This document shows, piece by piece, positions 1-11,790 of a DNA stretch of 64,000 bases. How positions within the stretch are numbered: position 1 is the first letter of the stretch; every line of letters begins with the position of its first letter. This DNA is from Stromatinia cepivora. Taxonomy: Eukaryota; Ascomycota; Leotiomycetes; Helotiales; Sclerotiniaceae. The notes beneath the pieces were generated by a model. It was not told the DNA's origin, did no database searches, and saw nothing but the letters and a program-made list of their open reading frames with translations. The stretch covers positions 2,728,001-2,792,000 of the forward strand of contig RCTD01000003.1 of assembly GCA_014898415.1 (NCBI GenBank), written 5' to 3'. The position numbers were made by a program, and so were the translations under genes.

Positions 1-1343
1 AATTTGGGATGGGTTAAGGATCTTTTGTGATTTTTGGTGGGGTAGGAGAGGGGGGGGCGGGGGGGTTGGTTTTAATGTCTTCGATTCTTTTTGCGTCTGG
101 TTTGTGTCTGGAATTGCATCCAATCCATGTGATGTTGAACATGGCTTAGTGACGCAATGGTATAGGGATAGTATTTCATTACTTTCATTATTTCATTATT
201 CTTCGGCTGGGAAAATCATAGGGATTTATTTGCTCGTACATGTATATGTATGTATGTATAGCGTACGATTGATTCTAAGCGGTGGCGAATGGTGTAACGG
301 ATGAAGTGAAAAGTTTGACGGGGCGTTTTGGTGGTTATGATATTGGTTTTGGTTTGGTTTGGTTTGGTTTGGTTTGGTTCGGTGTTGGAATTGGTATTGG
401 TGTTGAGATTTTATAGTTGAGGATGGATGGGTGGATGGGTTATTAGATCAAGAAAGATGGAATCGGGTGGGGGAATGGGGAATGGGGTAGAGAGGAGAGG
501 TTTAGCGAGGAGGCAGAGAGGTTTTGCTTGTTTGCTATGGGAAATGGGGGAGGAAATAAAAAAGAATTAAGGATGTGGGATGAATTGATAGAGAGAGAGG
601 AGAAGTTTAAGCGGAGGAAGTGAATGAATGGATGTCTTGTCTTGTTTTGATTTGATTTAGCTTGATTCAGCTTGATTCAGCTTGATTGATTTAGCTTGAT
701 TTTGAACGAAAATACGAAAATGCAAAAATACGAAAGTATATTTGTTATATGTTAAATATACTCATATATATAAAATGACGTGCTCAATAACTCAATATAG
801 AGATAAGATAAAATAAAGCTGGTTGTTTGAAAATGAGTATCTTTCCCTTATATATTATTCCACTAACTATTGTACTCTGGATACCGTTCTATAATTCTAT
901 CATTCCATTCATTCATCTTATCTCATCTCATCTCATTTCGTTTCGTTTGAGTGAGTATTTCACTTTATCTCTTTTATATGGGAATGGGAATGGTAATGGA
1001 TATGGCAAATATACATCACAGCTGCTATATCGACGTCAATGCCAATGTCAATTTCAATGTATTGTTTATCCTTCCTATAGGTAGGTAGGTACCTAGGCAG
1101 ATATCTGCATTTGTTATTCCCCGTCGTATGTATTATTCGCCATTCGCCATGACGCCATACGCTACACACCCGAGCCGAAAACGCCAGCTAGCCAGCTTAT
1201 GTATACCTTCTCCATCCTATCCCTTATAGTCCTACAATTCCCAATTCCACCACTTTTCTCTACGCCTATTATGCCTTTCCCTTTTAAATGCCAAATCGCC
1301 CCAATGTCTACCTTATCACTCATCTCCCCTTTCCCCCTCCCCC
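1..1343. other. Intergenic, no gene recognised
   Basis: No convincing coding frame. The stretch is rich in G/T-biased simple sequence (GGTTT array near 345-380, CTTGATT-type repeats near 645-700). It lies downstream of the minus-strand gene that ends at 1344. Short open frames here have biased, low-complexity translations and no recognisable domain. Confidence 0.6.
345..380. repeat. GGTTT microsatellite
   Basis: About six to seven tandem copies of GGTTT/TTGGT, directly readable. Simple repeat in intergenic DNA, no function inferred. Confidence 0.85.
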
Positions 1344-4300
1344 TCATCCACTCTTCCCCCCACCACCACCCAACCTCCCATCCCTCACCTTCCCCCTCTC
1401 CATCTGTTCCACCAACTCCTTATTCTCCCTATCCTTTTCCCTAAGTCTCTGCGCCGCACTACTCCTATCCAATTTCCTCGCCTCCCTTTCCGCCTTCAAC
1501 TTATATTCTAATTCCTGTAATCGAACTTGCCATCTTAAATCTGGTTTATATTCTTCTTCACCTTCTATTCTCGTCATTGCATTAGAAGTAGACGTTGTAT
1601 TTGAAGGAGCACCATTCGATGCAGAAGCTGATGTTGAAGAATGTCGTGTCATGGTTGAAGATCTGGATAGAGAATTATCGATTCGACGACGGGGACCTGT
1701 AGGTACTGATGGAGAGGGAGAAGTAGATTCATAAACACCTGTTCTAACTTCATTTGCAGCTTTGAGGTTTGAGATTTCGGTTTTGAGACTGCGGTTTAGA
1801 TCTTTTAGTTTGACGACTTCGGCTCTACTGTCCATACTATTTAGTGGGACTGCAGATCTTGCCATTGTCTCTAGTCTGTCCAACTTCTTCGTTTGCATCT
1901 CAAATCTATTTTCCAAGGTTGAGTATTCTTTCCAAAGTCTCCTATCCAAATCTTTGACTCTACCTCGGAAATCTCCAACCAGAGTTTCAATGGTTTTAAC
2001 AGCTGCTAGAAGGTTCTTTGAGAAACCTGGAAACATTGTCGAAACTGCTTCTAAGGACGGTAACGCACGACCATTGATCAGTGAGTTATTGTGAGACCAG
2101 TCTGTTCCGCAAAGACTAGCCAACCTACTCCACATGTTCAATAACAAATTATTCCTCTCAGTAAGTTGTTCCTTGAAGTTATTTTCTAGCTGTGCTATCT
2201 TTCTTCTATCTTGTTGGCGAGATGTTTCTAGTTCTAGAACACGAGATTCTTGCTGTGAAAGAGTTCGAGTAGTATGTGAAGATGTCTTTTGAGATGTCTC
2301 GTACTGATTTTTGGTAAGACGATGAGTTTGACGTTCTTTATCTAACATATCTGCTAATTTACGGGATTCGAGTGCGTGGGACTCTAGGAGGTCATCACGT
2401 TGTTTGATCATACGTTCTTTTTCGGCAAGAGCAGCTTTGGTAGAGTCTAGGTCTCGAATAGTATTTTCGAGCTCTCGTTGAAGTTTGGCAATGGACTAAG
2501 GAATTAGATTAGTAAATTATGAAGGATGAGATGAAATAAACTTACATTCAATAAACTTGACCTAGTACCATTAAGATCGCCAAGTGCTTCTCTGAGATTA
2601 TTCTCAAGCTCCATAAGTCTTTGCTTCCACTCTGCAGCCTCCACTTCTCTTGAAGTGAGACTCTTTCGTAATCTTCTGGCTTCATCCTTGGCAGTTGTTG
2701 CTTCACGGTTAAGATCATTAACGAATTGTTGAATTTCTTGCTTTTCCTGATTAGCAACAACTTCTCTTTGATGCCTTTCCTCATCAAGACGTTCATCAAG
2801 TTCCCTAGCGCGTTCTTGTTCTTCCTGAAGACTTTGCTCCAAATTCCGAATAGCTGCCTCAAGATCACCAATTTTAATCTTATCTCCATCTTGTTCTTCT
2901 CGAAGGAATGCAATCTCGTTTTGACTTGATTCTTGCTGGACATTCAGTCGGTTGACCTTTTCATTGGATTCGACATAATTCTTCTCAATTTCCTCAAGTT
3001 CTCTATTGGCATCATCCAATTCCCTTTCGAGTTCTTGAATCTTTTTAGATTTCCTTTCATGATCATCCTCCAACCTAACAACAATATCACTCATTTCTCT
3101 CATCTCGTTCTGCAAAGCATTAAAATTCTCTTTCTCGTCAGCGACTTCAGCCTGAAGGCGTTCAATCTCTGCGTTGGCTTCTTCTTGCTCTGCAGCAAAT
3201 CCATCAAGCTCTTCTTGAGCTTCTTTGCGTAAAGATTCGAACATCAACTCGGCTTCTTCTTGCCCTTGAAGGGCTTCATCTCGGTCAGCTTGCATAGTGA
3301 GTAAATCGTTCTCGGCAACATCTAAAGCTTCTTGCAATTCTTGAGCTAAACCCTCAGCTTCCTTCTTCTGCTCAACGGCCGTCTCAAAATCCTCCATACA
3401 AGACTCAAGTTCACGTTGTAAATCCTGATTATGGATCTTAAGACTATTGATTCTATCTCGAAGTTCGGCTTGCTTGTTCTCGAATTCCTCACGTTCAGCC
3501 TCATTAATGTTTGTCTGTCTTGTACCTGCACTGGTCCTGGATGATGATCGTTCATGTGCTCGCGATGCCGATCGTTCAAAAATGCTCTCTCCAGCCACTG
3601 AGGTACCACCTCTCCTCTGACCAAGCTTTAAGTCCTCGATTTCTTGGTAAAGTCTTTCCTTCTCGCGATTCCTTGAAGTCAACATTGATGTTTGTGCTCC
3701 AACTTCTCGTCTTAACTCTGCATTTTCATGTCGAAGTTGTTCGTTATCTCGTCGGATCTCCTCCACCAATGTGCTTGCCGAACTATATGTACCATTCCTC
3801 TCATCTGGCGTGCGATCAGACATATTGGAATTTGATCGTGGAGGTGATCCCACACGTCTTTTCGTTATGTTGTAAATATTAGTTGTATGATTCAAACCAT
3901 GTCCTCCAGCTGTCGCCTCTGATTTCATTCGGAAGATCTCTTCTCGGAGAACTTTTATCTCGTCATCACTCTGTTCTCTACGGGCAGTTTCTTGCTCAAG
4001 AAGATCTTTCCAAACATCCATTTCTTCTCGTGTTTCGATATTTTGACCTCTTCTTTCACCCATTGTACGAACTAGATCTGTGAGATTCCTCTTCTCATTT
4101 TCCCGAACAAGACTTTCATTTCTCAGCCTTTCAATTTCCGTTACATATTCCTCAACCTTTTCTCGTAGGTAAAGCAGCTCTTCCTCCCGTTCGAAAACTC
4201 CTTCTTGGTACCATCTCTGACTTCCTTCTGTAGATGTACCAGATCGAGCTGTAGATGGTCGGTCCTCATCATCTTTAAGTTGTTTCTCGAGGTCCTTGAC

Positions 4301-5959
4301 CTTTTTGCGAAGAGCTTTATTATCTCTCTGCATAACTGCCAAACCTGTTTTGAGTTCAACATTCTCGGATATCATTTCCTTAACACCTTCTTCGGAGAGC
4401 TTGTCTAATCTATCACTGAGAAACATGACTTTCAATTTCAAATCAAAGTTCTCCTTCGATAATCTTTCGATTGTGCTACTTTGTTCTTTTAAGGTGAGAT
4501 TCTTTCCATTTCGATGACCTAGAGCGGATGCAGCAAAACTTGCCGACTTGCTGGGTGTATGTACACCATGCTTGGTACGAAAGTCTTTGACCATTGATTC
4601 GGGTACTTGAACATTGCGAACGTGTCGTGCAATGATTGTGTCAGTGGGTGGGTCCATAGGTCGACTAGTTGCTCGAGGTGTTTCGGGGGCAGAATTTGTT
4701 TGATGTTCAGTCCTCCCACGATTCATATCTTCCTCAGCTAGGGTCGCTAATGGTCCTTCCACTCTTCCAAATGAATCAGCACTCTCATCAATACCCGATG
4801 CCATACTTCCCAAGCTTATAGTCCTGGATAACGTCATACTACCACTTCGCGATAATCCTCCCGAAGGAACCGCGCCTCCAGATTGCAAAGCATAATCTGC
4901 ACCAGGTGTAACATCGCTTCGATCGTCATTATGTTCAGGATTCGTAATGAAAGAAGAGACAGAAGATCTTTGACTTGAATGCCGACTTCGCAGAAATTTA
5001 GGTCCAGAATTATTGCTTGTGGAGAGTGCGGCTCCAAGCGTCGCACCGGCATCGACTGTCAAATGTTGGTTTACGCTTCGAATCGATGATTCGTGGTTTG
5101 GGCTTGAGCTATCGTTCGTTGATTCGGAAAATGCACGTAAATTTTGGCGGGATCTTGTTGGTGTAGCCTCCATGTCCTCCTCATCTGATTGTGCTTTTGA
5201 CTGAGAGATTGATTGTGATGCCGTTTCGAAATTCTCTCCCACACTTGCCGCCGACATTGCTCGAGATATAGTTCTTGCAGCGGCGGCGGCTGTTGGAGAT
5301 GACGAAAGAGTTTCGAGAGCAGAGGTCGTGTTCGCACTTTGTTCCGAATCATCATGTTCAACTTGCACAGCGTATCGAGGGGCAGGGCCTGGAGTTTTGT
5401 ATGCACCATCTGGTGTAGGGGGTGAACCGAAACCCTCACTTTCACTACTATTAACGTTCTTCTTGGGCGTTTGTGTTTCAAGTGCGGGGGACTTTTCCCC
5501 ATTCCGATTCGCATCAAATAAATATGTATCATCAGCACCAGCCTTGCCATGTTTACCGATTGGTGAAACAGTCGGAAGAAAACTCGACTCGACATTATCC
5601 AAGTGTCGTTCCATTGCTCTTGCATCCATAGCACTCAGCAGACCTTCACTTCGATTATCTCCATTGTCGCTATGAGCATAAAGTACACTGCTATCGGTTG
5701 GAGGGGACAGAGCAGGCAGATTCGTAGGATCGGGAGATTGTATTCGATTATTCTCCTCAAAATGCTGCGAATTCATAGATATTGAATCATCATTATCACT
5801 CCTATCTGCCATATGGTCCCCCATATTATGAAAGGTGAATGCCTCGTTTTCCGAATCCTGCCGTGCAGTTTGTGGTCGTGAATCTGTTGCCGACATTGTT
5901 GACAAACTTGACATTGTGAAATCATCTCCCTCCGCCATCTTGCGTCGCAGATGGTTCAA
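1344..5959 (-). CDS. Mto1/ApsB-type microtubule-organising-centre protein
   Basis: Two exons, 5959-2546 and 2495-1344, joined across a 50-bp intron (2496-2545, GTAAGT...TTAG, phase 0), give about 1521 aa. Residues 1-450 are low-complexity Ser/Thr/Asp-rich. A Cnn_1N-like block follows at about 482-555 (LTLKEQSSTIERLSKENFDL onward), the centrosomin motif 1 that binds gamma-tubulin complexes. Long coiled coils then run from about 560 to 1350 with a Ser-rich break near 780-820. Close to the C-terminus, about 1456-1505, is a segment with EREARKLDRSSA, resembling the Mto2-binding region of Schizosaccharomyces Mto1. Known relatives (Mto1, Aspergillus ApsB) recruit gamma-tubulin complexes to spindle poles and septal or cytoplasmic MTOCs. 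The start is the first Met of the frame; Met8 is an alternative. The Gly-rich tail ends the frame naturally. Confidence 0.88.
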
Positions 5960-7300
5960 CGCGTCACATTCGCTGTATATCTATTCGTATTTGGTCGCAG
6001 GTTTCGTATGCTGTATGCTTTATGTTGTGTTTTCTGCGTCAGGAGTAGTGCGCTCGGCCCCTCGTGGATAATAAATTCAACTCTATGGACTTGATGGAGT
6101 AATGAGAGATCGAATGAATAGTTTGTATAGCATGTTATCCGAGGTGTAAAATGTCAATCATGAGGTTTTTGATATTCACTTTGCTCTTGGAATTTTATCA
6201 AAGGTTGATCTGCACTGCATGTAAATTCGTGTCAACAATCAATTTCTAGAAAACATTCGGGGTTACAGGGATAATTTTTGTCAGGACGACCAACAATGTT
6301 GTTTTCACACACAGCAAGTGACCACTTACCCCACCACAACACAAACAACAATATGCATGTAGTCACGTCAATTATCATTATTCTAACACTATGACTTCCA
6401 TCCCGAGGAAATATTCCCATTTTAATATTTGCCGGTTTCCACGTCTTCCTTTCAGGCGCTTTTGTCTCTTTGGGACCAGCTATAGTTGGTCAATATCGGA
6501 GATCAGAGATCAGAGATCAGAGAGATTAGTATTCTTACCGGGACAGTTTACCTCATGGTTTAAATCGCGGCTCTTACCGGAAGTCCTATCGCTGGTGCTC
6601 TCGGAACGCAAAAATATGGACAGTTTGAGTATCCGCAGATGTTTTGCGATGCTTAGATGGTGATTGGCACTGGACAGGGTTTTTCAAGGCAGCTAGGTTC
6701 ATAAATGGCGAGTTTCATTGGAAAAGGTTCTAGGGCCATCAAAGCTTAAAGGTGATAGGAAAACATATATACGGTGAGTTTCTAGATCGAATGAAGGTAA
6801 TGGTCGTCACATAAGAACACAAGAAGTTCACTACGGCCTGCTTAATTCCTTGCGAAGACAAGCTTAGGAGCCCATCCCACTTCGTCAGATATTTGGGGGG
6901 GGTTTACCGAAAATTGCAGATTTCTTGAGAAGAATATGATTGAGCCGCGGTACGTCGCTCTTCATGTCGGAACAGCTATTCAGTTTTATCTCACCTGGCC
7001 GCTATATTATGGGTCCTGCGATGTATCAGTTGGCATTTATCACAGTACTTCACGATACGTCACGCTACCCCAGAGACTACTTATGTTAATTTAGTAACTA
7101 GTGTTAGATATCAGCATGAGGAGCTACTACACTCATAGGATAAATGGCTTTATGAATGTAGCTTAAGAACAAACACATTGCAACTTCAACGACTTTTGGC
7201 CCTCGGTAATATCCCTCCTTGTTTCATCAGACGACACGAAACATTGATATGAAAAAAAACCTCGTCAATCTAATTTTCGGCAATAGAAATTGTACATGAC
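5960..7300. other. Intergenic, no gene recognised
   Basis: Presumed 5' flank of the Mto1-like gene followed by about 1 kb without a supportable frame. Contains a three-copy AGATCAG direct repeat near 6500-6525. Short frames here have no recognisable domain. Confidence 0.55.
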
Positions 7301-7456
7301 AACTAGCTTTTATTATTTGCGGCAGCTATTGGAAGCGGAAAGACGACTTTCGCGAACCATCTTGCTTTCAATCCAGCGGGTACAACCACGGAATTAGCTG
7401 GAGCTGGTTGCCTTATAAGATATGAGGAGCTTGATGTCTGGAATGCATCCTGGAGC

Positions 7457-8290
7457 TTGAACAGGTCGGTATATCTTGCTATTTTCCAACATCCAGTATC
7501 TCATTGGAGTTGGCCTGGCCCGTCATTTTTTATCCCAGCTTGGCAACTAATTTGGTCCTCTTTTGTAATGAGTGCGGCCCCCGCAAAGAATATTAAGGCG
7601 GGAACTATCCAAAATCACAATTCTGATGTGGCCATTATCAGGATGATAGATGCTTATTCTCTATAGATGTATGCACTTCGCTTATTGGCGGACATTTTGA
7701 AGCTCGCGCATTTCCTGGAACTATCACACTACTAGATGCTTGGTACGAACCAAAACAGCTCACGAAAAGAATCTCAATTTTGTTGGAAATCGAATCCATA
7801 GCTAGTATTCTCAGTGAATACTTGCAAGTAAGGTTATCTACAAGCATGATGAGATTCCTCGAAATTGCTGAACGATGATAGATATTCATCATGGACGGCA
7901 AAACTTAGGTTTTGATTTAAATCTGAAGATTTCTCAGCATCCCGGATCTCCCGCACCAGAGCCTACTACTTGAATGCTGGCGAAAGTAGATATGGAATCG
8001 AAAGGGTTGGGAGGCTTGGTAATGAGCCACCCGTGAGACTAACACAAAAAGCTATCAAAGAAGTCTAGTTAGACTGGAGGATTTAGGTACTTGTCTTTTC
8101 CCTTCCCATACAAGTAAGACTTTATCATTGCTTGAAACAAAACAGAATAAGTACAAGCTTATAAGCTCAGGATTGTCGAAGCATACCATCCTACAATGAG
8201 CTATTTTAATGTTTGGCCCAAAGCCGAATGATACAATGTTGCCAAATAAACATGTTACCACTCGCAAGAGATGCACTTGCTGTTATGGTA
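7457..8290 (+). pseudogene. Decayed MFS transporter (allantoate-permease type)
   Basis: Pieces of one Major Facilitator protein can be read in order, but in different frames and with stops. About 7457-7660 gives FFIPAWQLIWSSFVMSA. About 7674-7876 gives GGHFEARAFPGTITLLDAWY, matching the family pattern G.xEAGFFPG...LLSSWY of Dal5-like anion:cation symporters. About 7930-8045 has the cytosolic-loop pattern (AYYLNAGESRYGIERVG). About 8200-8280 has SYFNVWPKAE and MLPLARDALAVMV-like pieces in two frames. A GTAAGT donor follows at about 8288. Frameshifts near 7660, 7877 and 8050 and several stops mean no full-length product. The family normally has about 450-550 aa and 12 TM helices; only the middle is recognisable. 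Both ends are uncertain. Confidence 0.72.
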
Positions 8291-9555
8291 AGTCTCTTAT
8301 GGAGAGTCCCAGTCGATCGTACTGCCATAAATAGTAGCTAATCACTAGATTGCTGATCTTAATGATGGCATCAAACATCACATTATCCGCACCTAATGTT
8401 ACAAAACACGACCTTATATTTGCGTACTATCGTATGCTGGTTCTGCCACGATTCCCCTGCTCATCATAACTTTCAATTTAATCGTGAAGCCGTTACTAAC
8501 ATCACAACAAGGCATGACTAAAATTCTAAATGCTGCGAATCGTAACCTGAGACGATTTCTTGTGCCACGGTATAGATTGTCTCCTACGCGTGGGTTCTTT
8601 ACCTACCACGTATGTTCCACTGACTTAGATTTCTGCTGTATCTAAGCGTCAACAAATTTTGTAGATACTTTTTGATGGCTTGGCAATTTGCAGACACACT
8701 TTAATGGCTTATTTGTATGGACGAGAGAGATGAGTGGTATTTCATGCTTAGCTGTAGTAATATCGCTGAGCTAACAGTATATAACTAACAAGGACCAGAG
8801 ATAGTGAGATTGAGTTGTGGAAGTGGAAGTGGAAGTGGAAGTGGAAGCGGTACGTTATATAAAGTTGTATCCTGGAGCAGCTGAAAATAAATTTTTGAAG
8901 TGGCTTAAACTTTATTCCGAGAAAATTCCTACAGATCCCCGCTTCACAGAAGAGTAGCATCAGAAAGAATTTATCACACGAAACGTGTATTATTTCATCA
9001 TAACATTTCCATTCTCCTCTGATGTGATGAACGTTTCCACGGTATTAATCCTCAAGCTTTACTCTTAACACCCTTAAAACCCCCTAAAACAAAACAGCCA
9101 CGCCGCAACAAACGAGCAAGAGTTATCAATCTTTCTGAATTCCCCCCCAAGAAACACAAAATCCCTTGGCATACGTCACTAATCCCACCCCCACATTCTG
9201 CTGAATCTCCAGAAAATATAACCAATTACAAAACACTATTCCACCATTCCACCCCTCCTAAATCGTTTTCGTAAAGCAAGCTCAGCAACGACGAAACCAA
9301 GCTTCAGCTTGATTTGTATCAAAGAAAGAAAGAAAGAAAGAATCAAGGCATAAGATGCCATAAACATTTAATACACTAGTAAAAATGGCGTCGTGGATTG
9401 ATTGAGAGGTATATAAGGTTCTTTCGTTGCTATTTGACTAAATCTCTTTCTTTCTATCAACAACTACAATTACAACTACAACCTCAATATTCAAACACAA
9501 GTAATTTCCAACTTTTCAAATAAACAACAAACAAACGAATCAACCAAACATCACA
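8291..9555. other. Intergenic, 5' flank of the 9556 gene
   Basis: No gene seen. The first 400 bases may hold the eroded 3' end of the MFS relic. A GTGGAA hexamer array (about 5 copies) lies at 8818-8850. An AAAG run at about 9324-9342 and a pyrimidine/CAA-rich leader at 9425-9555 fit the promoter and 5' UTR of the next gene. Confidence 0.5.
9410..9417 (+). promoter_or_regulatory. TATA-like box upstream of the 9556 gene
   Basis: TATATAAG, 139 bp before the ATG (146 bp from its first base), followed by a CT-rich then CAA-rich stretch that looks like a fungal transcription start and leader. Assigned by position and sequence only. Confidence 0.5.
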
Positions 9556-9980
9556 ATGGATTTCGTCAACAAGGCCAAAGATGCCCTCAAGAGCAGCTCA
9601 GGAAGCACCGGTACAACCAATACCAACACTGCTGGTGGTGCTGGAAAGGAAGACTATGGTGATAAAGGTTTGTTCCCCTTCTTCCCCATAAATCTCTGCA
9701 TATTCAACGACCTTCGATCATTATCCGCCGCATACTTTCGTAACCTCAAACACCATACTAACAATATACCCAGGACTCGATTTCATCGAGAAGAAAACCG
9801 GGCATACATTGACCCGAGACCAAAATGAGAAGATTACTGATGGTGCGAGGGGATTGTATGAGAAGCAAACTGGGTATGTTTACCTTGTTCACTGCTTTGC
9901 TTGATGTATCTTCTTGGTGAATATTTGGCTAATGTTTTTTTATATGTAGATCAAAGGTCAACCCTAAGTTTTCTAATTAG
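9556..9980 (+). CDS. Small hydrophilic fungal protein (80 aa)
   Basis: Three exons, 9556-9667, 9774-9873 and 9950-9980, joined by GT-AG introns of 106 and 76 bp, restore one 80-aa frame. It starts MDFVNKAKDALKSSSGS and ends KVNPKFSN. Residues 13-30 are Ser/Thr/Asn/Gly-rich. The second half (GLDFIEKKTGHTLTRDQ, ITDGARGLYEKQTG) is charged and probably helical. There are no Cys, no membrane segment and no signal peptide. I know this layout from small, conserved, often abundant fungal proteins without an assigned function; I cannot name a family. The strong TATA-like promoter and CAA-rich leader suggest high expression (inference). Confidence 0.82.
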
Positions 9981-11790
9981 AGGGGAGATTTATGGTGGGG
10001 AGGTGGGATGATTGTTTTATACCTTGGTTATGATAGGATGGATTGTTTGGGAATGAATGGAATGGACTGGCCTGGGTTATGGGGTCATGGCGATTTAATA
10101 AAATGAAGATGATATCAAACATCAGTGTGTCTGGCTCTATTGTGAAGATCAATGTGAGTGATGGAATACTTGTATGATGCATGACTATGAGATATACTTC
10201 TGGAGTCAGAATCATTATGCTTAATGTGCATTTTAGTGATAATGCTTGTGTATCTCCATATCCTACATATCCTTCCCAAAGTATTGTGTATGAACTGAAA
10301 AGTTCATACAATCCCTGAACATCCACCAGATGTCGTCGACAAGCAAACAGACATACCTATCACCCCGACATAACCTTACACTACTTCAGCAGCTTATCCC
10401 TACGTCTGCATTCGCCTATCCACATGATGAAGAGCATCCCGTTATTCTAAAATACTTTCATAAGGATCTGGCTCATCACCCCACGAATCTCCACAAGATT
10501 CAACCCACCAAAGCCCCAGCCTCGCAGATCCCAATCACCCATCTCTCAATAAAACCCTGAGTTTCACCCCACTGCCACTCCATGAATAATACCCCATTGT
10601 TCCAAAATACCTTCATCACAATCCAGCTCATCAGCGATCTCATCACCCCTAAACTCCACAATATCCTTCTCATCAACCCCCTCTACCACCACGAAAGAAC
10701 CTCATCCTGCAAATGAAAATCCGCTCATCCATCAGATCCCTACTGCGCCATCTTCTCAATATCCATACCTCCATCTAAACCATCTCATCAGATCATCAAA
10801 TCATCAAGCAAAGGGCGATCTTCACCAAAAAGGAAAAATTCATTTATATCATTCTCATACAAAATCTCCTCTCCATCCTCATAATTCCCTTCCGACACTT
10901 AGTAGAGCGAATCACCCCTTAAAATCCCCAATCCGAAGTTTCTGGAGATTTCTTTGCCGACTTGTTGCTTTGCTGTGTGTAGTTCAAGTAATCTTATATA
11001 TCGTCTATTACACGCTTCGACATCGCGGCAGGAGAGTTTTAGATGCTGGGTATATCCATGGATCTTCTGTATTGGAGATAGTAGGATCTTTATCGTCATC
11101 TATATCTTCATCGATTGTATCTTCATCGTATTCAGCGTCTAATCCTACACAATCTAACTTGTCCCTCTTTACTTTTTCTCGATCTAATGATCATGATTTT
11201 ACTGTGGTCGACGTCGTCGCATGAAAAAGCTTCGATCTGCACGCCATCGACGTGTACTTTTCTCTGCAAGGGAGATAAATTATAAATCAGATTGCTCAAC
11301 CAGAGGTGTAGGGGCAAATTCATTCATTCATCTATTCCCACTTATAAAAAAAAACAATTCTCAAAAAAAAAAAAAACCCCCCCTCTGGGTTCTCATCAGC
11401 TACCTAGTTGCAGATTAATAAATAACACATCCTAACTATTTCCATTTTCATTCCCGCAGCAACCACGATATCTCCCTCATTACTCCTCCTCCTAAATCTT
11501 CTCATAAAGTACCTAGGTTGCCTGAGTAGTGGCTCCCATCGCAAAAGCAAAGCCTAGGAACTCTTATGATCATCCGATCGTAAAGCCCTCTTACAGCTCT
11601 GCTGGAGTAACTCTATTTCCTATGGGATAGCTAGGTGTGAATGGCATGTATCGATTTCACAAGTAATGTATCGATGAATTGATGCATGAGATTAATTGCC
11701 ATGTCAATATCCTAATGTGAAACATCTGATGTATCCAACCTTTTCTACCCCAATTTACTTAGCTTCGAATTACTCGTACCATCTTTATCT
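9981..11790. other. Intergenic with possible minus-strand coding remnant
   Basis: No intact gene. On the minus strand about 11,180-11,005 reads acidic and codon-like (LDAEYDEDTIDEDIDDDKD then DPWIYPASKTLLPRC) before a stop. About 10,690-10,580 reads VDEKDIVEFRGDEIADELD and on to ILEQWGIIHG. These could be exons of an unrecognised gene or relics of one. Segments near 10,420-10,510 and 10,580-10,670 look like diverged copies of each other. Homopolymer runs occur near 11,346-11,385. Confidence 0.4.

Noticed and set aside
1199..1734. Open plus-strand frames rich in Pro/Ser opposite the Mto1-like 3' end
   Set aside because: They are antisense shadows of the Glu/Arg-rich minus-strand exon and of C-rich flanking sequence; no start context or domain.
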